DNA of 40,113 nt from Firmicutes bacterium CAG:124 (GCA_000432135.1 HF990566.1:1746-41858), one strand, 5' to 3'; counted from the stretch's first letter, positions 1 to 8,257 are shown. Translations and numbers: made by a program. Notes: generated by a model not told the origin, from the sequence alone.

Positions 1-629
1 TTTATGAGATTGATCCGAATAGCGTCGAGGGCGTCATTATCTCTTCTGTCGTACCGCCGGTTCTCAATTCCTGCAAGACTGCCGTGCGTAAGCTGACCGG
101 CAAAACGCCGATGATCGTCGGCCCGGGCATCAAAACGGGACTCAATATCCAGATGGAGAACCCGGCTCAGATCGGCAGTGATCTGATTGTCGCCGCTGTT
201 GCCGCACTTAGCCGATTTAAACCGCCTCTCATCATCGTTGACATGGGTACAGCCACGACCATGACGGCCATCGATAAAAACGGCACCTATGTCGGCGGCT
301 GCATCAGCCCCGGCCCGAAGCTGTCTGCCGAGTCGCTCTCTACACGCACGGCGCAGCTGCCTGCCATCAGTCTGGAAAGCCCGAAAAAGGCCATCGGCAA
401 AAACACCGTCGACGCCATGCGCAGCGGCGTCATGCTGGGCTCTGCCTGCATGGTAGACGGCATGATCGACCGCATGGAGGAAGAGCTCGGCGGCGGCGTG
501 ACTGTCGTTGCAACAGGCGGCATTGCGCGCTTTGTCCTTCCAATGTGCCGCCGCAGAATCGAATACGACCGTGACCTTCTTCTGAAGGGTCTATCTATCC
601 TCTATGAAAATAACCGCAGAGAGAAGTGA
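1..629 (+). CDS. coaX: Type III pantothenate kinase, 3' part (5' end outside window)
   Basis: This enzyme phosphorylates pantothenate in the first step of coenzyme A synthesis, in the cytoplasm. The frame is open from base 3 with no start codon in the window, so the N-terminus with the first ATP-binding motif is missing. The visible part reads SSVVPPVL near its start, then GPGIKTGLNI, the DMGTATT phosphate-binding segment, GGCISPG and the C-terminal VVATGG motif, all typical of the CoaX/Baf family and unlike the PanK type I or II enzymes. A GTG at 84 could be mistaken for a start, but the conserved family sequence continues upstream of it. The stop at 627-629 is followed after six bases by the next gene, so the two are probably cotranscribed. 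Confidence 0.95.
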   Translation, partial: YEIDPNSVEGVIISSVVPPVLNSCKTAVRKLTGKTPMIVGPGIKTGLNIQMENPAQIGSDLIVAAVAALSRFKPPLIIVDMGTATTMTAIDKNGTYVGGCISPGPKLSAESLSTRTAQLPAISLESPKKAIGKNTVDAMRSGVMLGSACMVDGMIDRMEEELGGGVTVVATGGIARFVLPMCRRRIEYDRDLLLKGLSILYENNRREK

Positions 630-635
630 ATTCAT

Positions 636-1820
636 GTGCAGACGAATCTCAATGCGCAGTGTGTTCTTCCTTCAAAAACGCTCGCGCGGTTTTTGAAAAC
701 CGCCGTGACGCCCCTGTTTTTATACGATGAAAAGAGTCTCGTGCAGGCAGCGCAGGCTCTTTTCCGTGCATTTTCCGACTGCAACGGATTCTTGCCGCGC
801 TTTCCCATCCGCATGAATCCGAATCCCACGGTTCTGCAAATTCTGCGCAGCTGCGGCTGCGGCGTGCTTTGCAGGAGCCTTGCGGAGCTGGAGCTTGCCG
901 CCCGGTGCGGCTTCCATGGCAGGAAAATCGCCTACGAGCCGTCGATCCGCAGCGCGGAAGCGGAGAAAGCTGCGCATACGCTCGGCGCAGTTTTCGTGCT
1001 GGACGGAGCCGAGCTGCTGCCCGAAGCAATGCCGGAGGCCGTAATTCTGCTCCTGCGGCAGCAGGGCCAGCTCCGCTTCGGCGCGAAGCCTGTGACGGGC
1101 GTCCCGGCCTGCTATGCCGGGATGGAACGCGAAGCGCTCCTGCGCACGGCGGAATGCCTGCGCGCAGGCGGCGTAGGCTGGCTTGGCCTCGGTATGCGGC
1201 TGGGCGAGCTGTGCATGGACGAGGACTTCTATCCCGCTATCTTCGCCCAGCTTGCCGCGCTGGCACAGACGCTGTATGAGAAAACCGACGCCGCGGCAGA
1301 TGCAATTGACCTTGGCGGCGGTTTTGGCGTCAGCTACCGGCCCGGCTTTTCCGGTCCGGAGCCGGATGCGTGCGCCAAAGCCATCCTGACGCAGATACAG
1401 GCCCTTCCGGAAGCGCTGCGCGGCCTCTCGCTGCAAATGAGTCCCGGACGGTTCCTCGCCGCAGCCTGCGGAACGCTGGTCACGCGGGTACGGGCTGTCA
1501 AGCCGGGGCCTGCTCCGCTTGCCGTGCTGGATGTCGATCCGGCGCAGTGTCCGCGCCTGGTCAAAAGCGGCGCATACCATCCGGTGTACGTTCCGTATGC
1601 CGCCGGACGGCGGACGCTGGTGCAGCTGCTGACCGTCGGTACGCAGGACGGTCCGGTCATGCGCCGCCTCCTGCCGGAGCTTCGCCCAGGCGATCTGGTG
1701 CTCATCGGTATGCTCGGCGCGGACGGACGCAGCCTCGCCTCCCGCTACGGCGGCGCTGAACCGTGCCTGGAACACCTCATCCGGCCAGACGGTGAAATTG
1801 TGCCGATCACAGCATACTGA
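636..1820 (+). CDS. Diaminopimelate/ornithine decarboxylase-fold protein, probable pseudoenzyme
   Basis: The 394-residue product aligns end to end with fold-type III PLP decarboxylases such as LysA: an N-terminal TPLFLYDEKSL strand, the glycine-rich IDLGGGFGVSY loop (about 225-234) and a RPGDLV segment near 351. The residues that do chemistry are changed. The PLP lysine of the YAxKA motif is Arg59 (FPIRMNPNP), the HIGS histidine is Arg188 (GMRLGE), the Glu of EPGR is Ser269 (SPGR), the CESxD cysteine segment reads GTQDG (335-339), and the GAYG tyrosine is Asp363 (GADG). The start is GTG at 636 with an AGAGAGAAG ribosome binding site; no ATG in frame is better placed. It follows coaX by six bases. 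I infer a binding or regulatory role without decarboxylation; a different PLP-independent activity is possible. Confidence 0.8.
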   Translation: MQTNLNAQCVLPSKTLARFLKTAVTPLFLYDEKSLVQAAQALFRAFSDCNGFLPRFPIRMNPNPTVLQILRSCGCGVLCRSLAELELAARCGFHGRKIAYEPSIRSAEAEKAAHTLGAVFVLDGAELLPEAMPEAVILLLRQQGQLRFGAKPVTGVPACYAGMEREALLRTAECLRAGGVGWLGLGMRLGELCMDEDFYPAIFAQLAALAQTLYEKTDAAADAIDLGGGFGVSYRPGFSGPEPDACAKAILTQIQALPEALRGLSLQMSPGRFLAAACGTLVTRVRAVKPGPAPLAVLDVDPAQCPRLVKSGAYHPVYVPYAAGRRTLVQLLTVGTQDGPVMRRLLPELRPGDLVLIGMLGADGRSLASRYGGAEPCLEHLIRPDGEIVPITAY

Positions 1821-2007
1821 ATACCAGCCCAAGGCAGACCAGAAAACCCGCCCCGATGCAAACCGTTACCGCCGCTTCGATCACCGCAGCAGCGTACCGG
1901 ATGCGCCGTCTGCGCGCACGCAGCCGCCTGCCATACACGAATGGGGCAGCCGCCTCCGGGGAACGCTTTTGATATCGGGACAGCTCAATCACAGAATCAG
2001 AACGCAT
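1807..2007 (-). CDS. Small single-pass membrane protein (66 aa), unknown function
   Basis: I do not recognise this protein. The frame encodes 66 residues: a polar N-terminal part, a very basic stretch (RRLRARRRRIR) and one hydrophobic helix reaching the C-terminus, which suggests a membrane protein with a cytoplasmic basic N-terminus. The ATG at 2007 is preceded by GGGAGG with a nine-base spacer, which decides this start over a longer upstream one at 2040. Its stop lies inside the 3' end of the convergent decarboxylase-like gene (14-base overlap). A TAGAAT -10 with an extended TG lies upstream at 2039-2044, but its -35 is poor. Expression is inferred from the ribosome binding site only. Confidence 0.6.
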   Translation of the reverse strand: MRSDSVIELSRYQKRSPEAAAPFVYGRRLRARRRRIRYAAAVIEAAVTVCIGAGFLVCLGLVFSML

Positions 2008-2093
2008 CAGAAATATCCTCCCATGTTTTTCTGACGCCATTCTAGCAGATCATATGTACCATAAACCGGACTTTTGAAAGGAGCACTACTTTT

Positions 2094-2996
2094 ATGGAAG
2101 AATTCTATCTTGATTCTTGCGGCGCGGGCCGCCTGCACTGCGCGCTCTGGAAGCCGGAAGGGGAGCCGAAGGCCGTCGTCCAGCTCATTCACGGCATCGC
2201 CGAGCATATCGGACGCTATGACGCGTTTGCGAAATTTCTGACGCAGCATGGTTATGTCGTCGCTGCCGACGATCACATGGGCCACGGCGGCTCCGCGGAA
2301 AACGGCCTCAGAGGCTATTTCTCCGGCGGCTGGCTGTCTGCGGTCGAGGATGAAAAGCGCCTGCACGACGAAATTTCCGCGCAGTACCCGGATCTGCCCT
2401 ATTATATTCTCGGCCACAGCATGGGCTCGTTCCTGCTGCGCACCTATCTCTATACCTACCCCGACGCCGTGGACAAGGCCGTCATTTCCGGCACCGGCTG
2501 GGAGGACCCCATGAAGGTGCGCATGGGCAAGCTCGTCTGCAAGCTCGAAGAGGCCCGCATCGGCGAGAAAAACACCAGCGCGCTCGTCACAAAGCTCATG
2601 TTCGGCAGCTATAACAGGGCCTTCGGCCCCGTGACCTCGCCCAATGCGTGGATCTGCTCAGACGACGCCGTTGTCGCCGCCTATGACGCAGACCCCCTCT
2701 GCGGCTTCGACGCGACGGTTGGCCTCGCGCGCGACCTTCTTACAGGTGTCGGCATGAACGAGCAGCAGGAAAATCTGGATAAGATGAACAAGCAGCTGCC
2801 CATTATGTTCATCTCCGGCTGCAAGGATCCCGTCGGCGGCATGGCAAAGGGCGTTCTCAAATGCATCGACGCGTTCAAGCGCAGCGGCATGAAGGACATC
2901 ACCATCAAGCTCTATCCCGAGGGCCGCCATGAAATGCTCAACGAGCGCAACAAGGACGAGGTCTATCAGGACGTTCTCACCTGGCTCGAGCGCTGA
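2094..2996 (+). CDS. Alpha/beta hydrolase of the monoacylglycerol lipase / lysophospholipase type
   Basis: The 300-residue protein belongs to the serine aminopeptidase S33 / Hydrolase_4 family, whose members cleave monoacylglycerols, lysophospholipids or related esters. The oxyanion segment IHGIAEH (about 32-38) is followed by the nucleophile elbow GHSMGS with Ser109. The remaining triad is well placed: Asp245 (SGCKDPVGG) and His279 (EGRHEML). No signal peptide is visible, so it should be cytoplasmic. The ATG has a GAAAGGAG ribosome binding site ten bases or so upstream. It stands alone between divergent and convergent neighbours and ends in a strong terminator. The true substrate cannot be read from sequence. 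Confidence 0.9.
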   Translation: MEEFYLDSCGAGRLHCALWKPEGEPKAVVQLIHGIAEHIGRYDAFAKFLTQHGYVVAADDHMGHGGSAENGLRGYFSGGWLSAVEDEKRLHDEISAQYPDLPYYILGHSMGSFLLRTYLYTYPDAVDKAVISGTGWEDPMKVRMGKLVCKLEEARIGEKNTSALVTKLMFGSYNRAFGPVTSPNAWICSDDAVVAAYDADPLCGFDATVGLARDLLTGVGMNEQQENLDKMNKQLPIMFISGCKDPVGGMAKGVLKCIDAFKRSGMKDITIKLYPEGRHEMLNERNKDEVYQDVLTWLER

Positions 2997-3008
2997 AAAA
3001 CAAAAAAT

Positions 3009-3056
3009 GAGGCTGTCCCGGATGACACTTTGTCATCCTGAGACAGCCTCTTTTTT
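3009..3056 (+). terminator. Intrinsic terminator, likely bidirectional
   Basis: A stem GAGGCTGTC...GACAGCCTC continues through GGATGACA/TGTCATCC with a three-base CTT loop and ends in six T. The A-rich bases before the stem give a U-run on the other strand as well. It separates the hydrolase gene from the convergent AbrB-like gene and can serve both. Confidence 0.9.
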
Positions 3057-3065
3057 GTGCAGAAC

Positions 3066-3311
3066 TTATTTGCCGGATCTGAGCTCCTTCATGCAGTTCG
3101 CGCAGATGTTCTTGCCTCTGTAGTTTTCGACATTTCTGCCGTCGCCGCAGAAGATGCAGGTCGGCTCATACTTCTTGAGAATAATGGATTCGCCATCGAC
3201 ATAGATTTCGATAGCGTCCTTCTCTGCGATGTCGAGCGTGCGGCGCAGTTCGATGGGCAGAACGATTCTGCCGAGCTCGTCGACCTTTCTGACGATACCT
3301 GTGGATTTCAT
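3066..3311 (-). CDS. AbrB-family transcriptional regulator with four-cysteine tail
   Basis: The first 50 residues match the AbrB/SpoVT swapped-hairpin DNA-binding domain almost word for word (KSTGIVRKVDELGR, LPIELRRTL, AEKDAIEIYVDG). AbrB-type proteins repress stationary-phase and sporulation genes in Bacillus as dimers or tetramers. In place of the usual AbrB C-terminal multimerisation domain, this 81-residue protein has CIFC (Cys52, Cys55) and CANC (Cys70, Cys73), a spacing that suggests a small zinc site. The ATG at 3311 has AAGGGGG seven bases upstream. It is a single-gene unit pointing away from spmA. The DNA-binding role is well supported; targets and metal binding are inferred. Confidence 0.9.
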   Translation of the reverse strand: MKSTGIVRKVDELGRIVLPIELRRTLDIAEKDAIEIYVDGESIILKKYEPTCIFCGDGRNVENYRGKNICANCMKELRSGK

Positions 3312-3467
3312 TGTGAATAACCCCCTTCAATCTTTACCATGCACTATGGATCCAGCTGTCAGATGCTGCATGGACACCGGACAGCGCTCCCTCAAGCAGC
3401 TTTATTCTACCATCCAATTATGTACAAATTTTGAACAAAAAATCTTTTTCTTGTCGGAGAGCGAAAT

Positions 3468-4049
3468 ATGTTGTTGAATTTTCTCTGGTTTGGACTGATT
3501 TTGCTTGCGTTTGTATCTGATCTGCTGACAGGAATGCCGTTTTCGTCCGGCATGGACGGACTGAGCGGCGCACGGGCGGGACTGGAGCTGGCGCTGACGC
3601 TGGCCGGGCCGGTCTGCCTCTGGTCGGGGCTGTCGCAGGCGATGGAGCGTGCGGGACTGACTGAAGGGCTGTGTACGGCGCTGCGGCCTGTGCTGCGGCG
3701 GCTGTTTCCGGTATGCGCAAAAGACTCCGAGGGCTTCTGGAACCTGTGCGGCAATCTGAGCGCGAATCTGCTGGGGTTGGGCAACGCGGCGACGCCGCTC
3801 GGCATCCGGACGGCGCAGCGGATGCAGGCGCTGTCCGGCGGCGGGGGAGCGTCGGATGAGCTGTGCCTGCTGGTCGTGATGAATACGGCGTCTTTGCAGC
3901 TGATCCCGTCGACGGTCGCCGCCGTCCGCGCGCAGCTCGGCGCGGCGCACGCGTTCGATATCCTGCCTGCCGTGTGGCTAGCGTCGGCCTGCTCGGTCGG
4001 AGCTGGGATTCTGGCGGCGAAGGGCCTGAAGCGATGCTGGAGAACCTGA
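3468..4049 (+). CDS. spmA: Spore maturation protein A
   Basis: SpmA is an integral membrane protein with a nucleoside-recognition (Gate) domain; with SpmB it is needed for dehydration of the spore core in Bacillus. The 193-residue product starts with a hydrophobic helix, carries the LWSGLSQAMERAGL segment, the NLSANLLGLGNAATPLG motif typical of the family (about 97-113) and NTASLQLIPSTV. The length fits. The ATG at 3468 has GGAGA nine bases before it. The last 16 bases overlap spmB, so the two are translationally coupled. The gene implies a spore former. No clear vegetative promoter is visible upstream, as expected for a sporulation-sigma promoter, which I could not identify. Confidence 0.93.
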   Translation: MLLNFLWFGLILLAFVSDLLTGMPFSSGMDGLSGARAGLELALTLAGPVCLWSGLSQAMERAGLTEGLCTALRPVLRRLFPVCAKDSEGFWNLCGNLSANLLGLGNAATPLGIRTAQRMQALSGGGGASDELCLLVVMNTASLQLIPSTVAAVRAQLGAAHAFDILPAVWLASACSVGAGILAAKGLKRCWRT

Positions 4050-4558
4050 CGGAGCTGCTGCTGCCTGCGCTTTTGCTGCTGGCGGGTGCGGCAGGGATCG
4101 CAAAAAAGCAGGATGTTTACGGCGGAATGCTGACCGGTGCACAGGACGGGCTGCGGCTGATGCTCTCGCTGACCCCCACGCTGGTGCTGATGCTGACGGC
4201 GGTGACGATGCTGCGGGAGAGCGGCTTTTTTGCGCTGCTCACGCCCGTTTTCGCGCCGGTCTTCCGCCTGCTTGGCATCCCGCCGGAGGTCGCGCCGCTG
4301 GTACTTATCCGGCCTCTCAGCGGCAGCGCGGCGCTGGCCGTCGGGACAGATCTGATGCGGGAATACGGGGTCGATTCCCAGATCGGCCGGACGGCAGCGG
4401 TCATGCTCGGTTCGACCGAAACGACGTTCTACACCATCAGCGTCTATTTTGGCGCGGCAGGCGTCAAAAAAACGCGCTATGCGCTCCCGGCAGCCCTGAT
4501 CGCCGACCTGACCGGCTTCTGCATGGCCGCACTGAGCGTGCGCGTATTTTTCCGATAG
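4034..4558 (+). CDS. spmB: Spore maturation protein B
   Basis: Partner of SpmA, also a Gate-domain membrane protein (174 residues, close to the usual length). Visible signatures are the N-terminal LTELLLPALLLLAG helix, GAQDGLRLMLSLTPTL, the RPLSGSAAL motif and GSTETTFYT near residue 135. The ATG at 4034 lies inside the end of spmA with GAAGG just upstream; the frame is open further upstream but only as shadow of spmA. The pair needs to be made together, which the overlap ensures. Confidence 0.93.
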   Translation: MLENLTELLLPALLLLAGAAGIAKKQDVYGGMLTGAQDGLRLMLSLTPTLVLMLTAVTMLRESGFFALLTPVFAPVFRLLGIPPEVAPLVLIRPLSGSAALAVGTDLMREYGVDSQIGRTAAVMLGSTETTFYTISVYFGAAGVKKTRYALPAALIADLTGFCMAALSVRVFFR

Positions 4559-4569
4559 CACCCTCGAAA

Positions 4570-4604
4570 AGGCTCCCCCTGTCATGTCCTGACAAGGGGA
4601 GCCT
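4570..4604 (-). terminator. Hairpin between convergent genes, terminator for the minus strand
   Basis: A 15-base arm AGGCTCCCCCTGTCA pairs with TGACA and AGGGGAGCCT around a TGTCC loop. On the minus strand it is followed by TTTTCG, so it can end the gene at 4617-5132; on the plus strand there is no T-run. The AGGCTCCCC arm recurs at 36454-36484. Confidence 0.65.
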
Positions 4605-4616
4605 CCGGATGTACGT

Positions 4617-5132
4617 TCAGCCCTTTTCGCCGTTGTTTGCCAGATAGATGGCAAGCCAATTCAGAAGCTTAGGATCCTCCGGATGGTAGATCAGGAAGCC
4701 GTCGTGATGCGGCCGGCTGACGACGATCTGCCTGCCGGAAAGGCTGAGGCTGCAGCACTCGTCTTCGGATGGCCCCCAGACCAGCATAAGCGAGACGCTT
4801 CGCCCGTCAAAGGCTCTGCCCGCGCTGACCGCCTCGATGGGCCACGGCAGGAGATTGCGGAAATCCTCTTGATAGCGGGTCGAGTTCAGAAGCATAAGAA
4901 TGCCTTCAAACGCCGTGTCCTCCGGCAAAACGTTCTGCAGCGCATAGCTTTCCGTGTACGCTCTGCCATACCGAACCCCGAGGAATGTCGCGGCTCCGGC
5001 GAGGCTGGTGATCGCATTCTGATCAGAAGCCGTTATCTCCTCGAACGTGTGCGGCGTCAGCCGCCAGGCGAGAAGACAGAGCAGCAGGATCGCAAGCAGC
5101 AGCAGGATGCACTTTTTCGTTCCCCGACGCAT
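4617..5132 (-). CDS. Hypothetical protein with N-terminal membrane anchor
   Basis: I do not recognise a family. The 171-residue product begins with basic residues (MRRGTKK) and one long Leu-rich helix (about 8-24), which is a signal anchor or uncleaved signal peptide, so the rest is probably outside the membrane. The remainder is a mixed alpha/beta sequence with no obvious motif. The start is firmly set by AAAGGAGGG six to eight bases upstream of the ATG at 5132, and a good promoter lies about 30 bases before it. It is a single-gene unit, convergent with spmB. Confidence 0.75.
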   Translation of the reverse strand: MRRGTKKCILLLLAILLLCLLAWRLTPHTFEEITASDQNAITSLAGAATFLGVRYGRAYTESYALQNVLPEDTAFEGILMLLNSTRYQEDFRNLLPWPIEAVSAGRAFDGRSVSLMLVWGPSEDECCSLSLSGRQIVVSRPHHDGFLIYHPEDPKLLNWLAIYLANNGEKG

Positions 5133-5159
5133 AGGCAGGCCCTCCTTTTTTCTGACTCT

Positions 5160-5188
5160 ATACTATCAGACGGCTTCCGGCTTTGCAA
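5160..5188 (-). promoter_or_regulatory. Sigma-A type promoter for the 4617-5132 gene
   Basis: On the minus strand TTGCAA (5188-5183) is followed after 17 bases by TAGTAT (5165-5160), with an extended TG one base before the -10. It lies about 28 bases upstream of the start codon. Confidence 0.7.
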
Positions 5189-5221
5189 GACGGCGAAGCA
5201 TGAAGAATTCTGAAGATTTCC

Positions 5222-5250
5222 TTGACCCAGATGCTGTGCAAGGATACAAA
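5222..5250 (+). promoter_or_regulatory. Possible upstream promoter of the surface-protein gene
   Basis: TTGACC (5222-5227), 17-base spacer, TACAAA (5245-5250). A second, nearer candidate exists at 5317-5345; which one is used cannot be told from sequence. Confidence 0.4.
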
Positions 5251-5316
5251 ATCAGCACTATATGTTGTGATTCACGCGGAAAAAGGTTAATATTTGCTTA
5301 AAACATGAGAAAAACG

Positions 5317-5345
5317 TTGAAAAAGCAAGAAAAATATGCTACTCT
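5317..5345 (+). promoter_or_regulatory. Promoter of the surface-protein gene
   Basis: TTGAAA (5317-5322), 17-base spacer and TACTCT (5340-5345) with an extended TGC before the -10, about 44 bases upstream of the ATG at 5389. Confidence 0.55.
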
Positions 5346-5388
5346 TTCGGTATACATAATCTGCTCCGCAATATGAGGAGGAACCGAA

Positions 5389-7079
5389 ATGCAAAAGAGA
5401 TGGATCAGTCTGCTGCTGGTGCTTGCGCTGGTGCTGGCTGTTTGGAGCGTCTGCGCTGTCGCGGCGGACGCGCAGAAGGCGGATGAGGCCGCCGGGGAAG
5501 AGGCGGCTGCCGAGCCGGCCGCAGGGGGACCCGCCCAAGAGGTGCCGCAGAGGAACCCGCCGAAGAGGATACTCCGGCGGAGGAACCCGCCGCTCCCGCC
5601 GAAGAAGCGGATACCGCTTCCGAGGCGGAAGAAGCACCCGCGGAGGACGGCGAACAGAACCACATCCACGCCGCAAACCGCGAGGACAGCTGCGAAGAGC
5701 CGTCCTTTGCGCCGCTGACCGTGACCGGCGGAAAGCTGGAATCCGGCTGCTATTATCTGACGGATGATCTGGCTCTTGAAGAGCCGCTCTGCGTGCCCAA
5801 AAACGGCGCGCAGGTCACGCTCTGCCTGAACGGCCACACGCTCCGTCTGGCGGACGGCGCTGAGGGCTGCATCATCTTCGTCGCCGTGAGCGATAAGGAC
5901 GCGGAGCCGTCCGTCCTTACCATCACCGACTGCAACGGAGCGGACAGCTCCAGCAATTATTACGTCGACGAAGACGGCGCGCTTGTCTTTGACGACGGCA
6001 GCTATGCCTGGCAGGAGGCCTATATCGCGGCAAGCGAAAAGAACGCGCTTGCCGGTGGCCGGATCACCGGCGCAACAGCAGGCGCGATCAGCGTGGGCGA
6101 TTATAACGAGCTTTATCTGACAAATGTGAACATCATTGATAACGCGGGCCGCTATGGCGCAGGCGTTGTCGTTGCGGAGCACGCCTCCGCCGTGCTGGAC
6201 AGCTGCGTCATCGCGGGCAACCGCCTGACGGGCGAAATGAAGGCCTCCGAAAAGCAGATCCTGGGCGGCGGCGTGTACTGCGCCGGTACGCTCGAGCTGA
6301 GCGGCACGACCAGCATCACCGGCAACCGCGCGCAGGACGCGCAGGATAACCTCTGGCTGGATGAAACTGCTGCACTCAAGATCGGCGATCTGGGCCTTGA
6401 CAAGCAGGCGCACATCGGCGTCAGCGGAGCGGCGGAGCAGACGATCCTGACCGGCTACGCAGACGATTTCTCGGAGAACTTTACAAGCGACGATCTTACT
6501 CTGACCATCAGCACCGCACGTGAAAACGGCTTCACCGAGCTGACGCTTCAGGAGGCCGTTTATACGCTGACGCTCGATCCCGGCGAAGGAAGCGAACCTG
6601 TCACGCTGGAAGCAGAGCAGGGAAAAAGCCTGCACGAACTGAATGTGCAGGCTCCGGAGCGTGAAAACATGACGTTTGACGGCTGGTACACCGAAGAAGG
6701 GGACTGCGTCGACGCGGAAGCGCCGCTGCATCTGACCGGCGATACGACGCTTTCCGCCCGCTGGACGCAGGCGGAGCCGCAGAGCGCGGAGGCCGCGCTG
6801 CTGACCTATGACCCCGACGCGCCCATCACAAAACAGGAGGCGGCAAAGACGCTTTACCAGATGGCCCGCCAGCTCGGTCTGGACACCGAAGCCGGGCAGG
6901 AGGTCGATCTGACGCAGTTTGAAGACGCAGACGAGATCAGTGAGGACGCGGCGGACGCCGTCCGCTGGGCCTATGCCGCCGATCTTCTGACCGAAAAGGA
7001 CGGGAAGCTCCATGTTGCCGACGAGCTGACCCGGAAGGAGCTGACCCGGATGCTGGAGGATTTTCTGGATCTGATTTAA
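5389..7079 (+). CDS. Secreted surface protein with InlB-type repeat and SLH-like domain, frameshifted
   Basis: The gene starts at 5389 behind AGGAGG with a clear signal peptide (about 26 residues ending AVAADA). An acidic Ala/Glu/Pro linker follows, but at about 5541-5544 the frame must shift by -1: upstream coding sense is in frame 1 (stop at 5718), downstream sense is in frame 3, open from 5487 to 7079. In the second frame the linker continues (PAEE-type repeats), then comes a beta-helix-like region with TVTGGKLESGCYYLTDD and repeated ITGN/IAGN turns, a Listeria-Bacteroides (InlB B, Flg_new) repeat ending FDGWYTE...TGDTTLSARWT (about 6550-6775), and a C-terminal S-layer-homology-like segment (ITKQEAAKTL, AVRWAYAADLLTEKDG, LTRKELTRML). 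I infer a cell-wall-attached protein. One base appears missing, from mutation or sequencing error. A GTG at 5721 could look like a start but has no ribosome binding site and would drop the export signal. Confidence 0.75.
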
Positions 7080-8257
7080 GCGCCGCGCTGCTTCCGCACC
7101 AGAAGCATACAGAGCAGCATCAGAAGCGGGAAAATGATGGCGGCGAGGATGCCTGCGCGGAGCGCTCCGCCGCAGGCGTCCGAGACGAGGCCCGCAAGCG
7201 TCGGGCCTCCCGCGCAGCCAAGATCACCCGCCAGCGCCAGCAGCGCGAACATCTGTGTTCCGCCTCCCCGGATGGAGGCGGATGCGCGGCTGAACGTTCC
7301 GGGCCAGAAAATGCCGACCGAGAAGCCGCACACGGCGCAGCCAAGCAGGCTCAGAACCGGAGACGGCACGAACACGATGCACAGATACGCCCCGACGCAC
7401 AGCGCCGCGCAGACAGCCATATAGCGGTTTAAGTTCAGTTTTTCGCCGTATTTCCCGAAAATCAGCCGGGAAACGCCCATCATAGCTGCGAAGGCCATCG
7501 GCCCCGCCAGATCGCCCACGGTCTTCGATACGCCCAGTCCCTGCTCGGCAAAGGCGGACGACCACTGGCTTACGGCCTGTTCCGACGCGCCCGCGCAGAG
7601 CATCATCACCATAAAGAGCCAGAATACACGGCTTTTGACGAGCGCGCGCAGCGATAGCGCCTGCGCACCCTCGGCCTGCATCGGATAGAGCGGCGCACCC
7701 CCGAAGAAGACCGCGTTTACGACCGGAACGAGCGCCCATAAAAGCGCAAGGAGCTTCCAGTTTCCAATTCCGAACAGCGCGAAAAATGCCGTCGACAGCA
7801 GCACGACGCCCATATGACCCCAGCAATAGAACGAATGGAGCAGGCTCATGTGCTGATCCTTATTCTGCGTGGGGCAGGACTCCATCACCGGGCTGACAAT
7901 GACCTCCAGCAGCCCGCCGCCGACTGCGTAGATCACGACGGCGATCAGAAGCCCCGTAAACGCGTCAGGCAGCATATCCGGAAGAATGGTCAGCAGGACA
8001 AGTCCGGCAGCTGAGGCGATATGCGACAGCAAAATGGCCGCGCGGTAGCCGATGCGGTCCAGAAACCACGCCGAGAGCAGATCAATGCCGAGCTGAATGC
8101 AGAAATTGATCGTGATGAGCAGCGTGATTTTCGAAAGCGGGATCTGGTACGTCCGCTCGAACATGACGAACAGCAGCGGAACAAAGTTATTGACGATGGC
8201 CTGCACGATATAGCCGACATAGCAGCCAAGGATCGTCCGGCTGCAGGAGTTTTTCAT
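7076..8257 (-). CDS. Major facilitator superfamily transporter
   Basis: The 393-residue product is hydrophobic throughout, with about twelve predicted helices in two halves and a central basic loop around ALSLRALVKSRVF. The first loop holds an MFS-like LDRIGYRAAILLS (motif A region), and GGGLLEVIVSPVMES resembles the FHS/FucP-like sugar porter branch. The substrate cannot be assigned. The ATG at 8257 has GAGGT upstream and a good promoter (8290-8318). The 3' end overlaps the convergent surface-protein gene by four bases. No partner gene is attached, so it is probably expressed alone. Confidence 0.88.
   Translation of the reverse strand: MKNSCSRTILGCYVGYIVQAIVNNFVPLLFVMFERTYQIPLSKITLLITINFCIQLGIDLLSAWFLDRIGYRAAILLSHIASAAGLVLLTILPDMLPDAFTGLLIAVVIYAVGGGLLEVIVSPVMESCPTQNKDQHMSLLHSFYCWGHMGVVLLSTAFFALFGIGNWKLLALLWALVPVVNAVFFGGAPLYPMQAEGAQALSLRALVKSRVFWLFMVMMLCAGASEQAVSQWSSAFAEQGLGVSKTVGDLAGPMAFAAMMGVSRLIFGKYGEKLNLNRYMAVCAALCVGAYLCIVFVPSPVLSLLGCAVCGFSVGIFWPGTFSRASASIRGGGTQMFALLALAGDLGCAGGPTLAGLVSDACGGALRAGILAAIIFPLLMLLCMLLVRKQRGA

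Noticed and set aside
3337..3373. CCATGCA...TGCATGG inverted repeat upstream of the AbrB-like gene as an operator
   Set aside because: The arms are only seven bases with a 23-base loop, which is weak evidence without conservation data.
5524..5550. A programmed -1 ribosomal frameshift in the surface-protein gene
   Set aside because: There is no X XXY YYZ slippery heptamer in the correct frame and no obvious downstream pseudoknot; a lost base is the simpler explanation.
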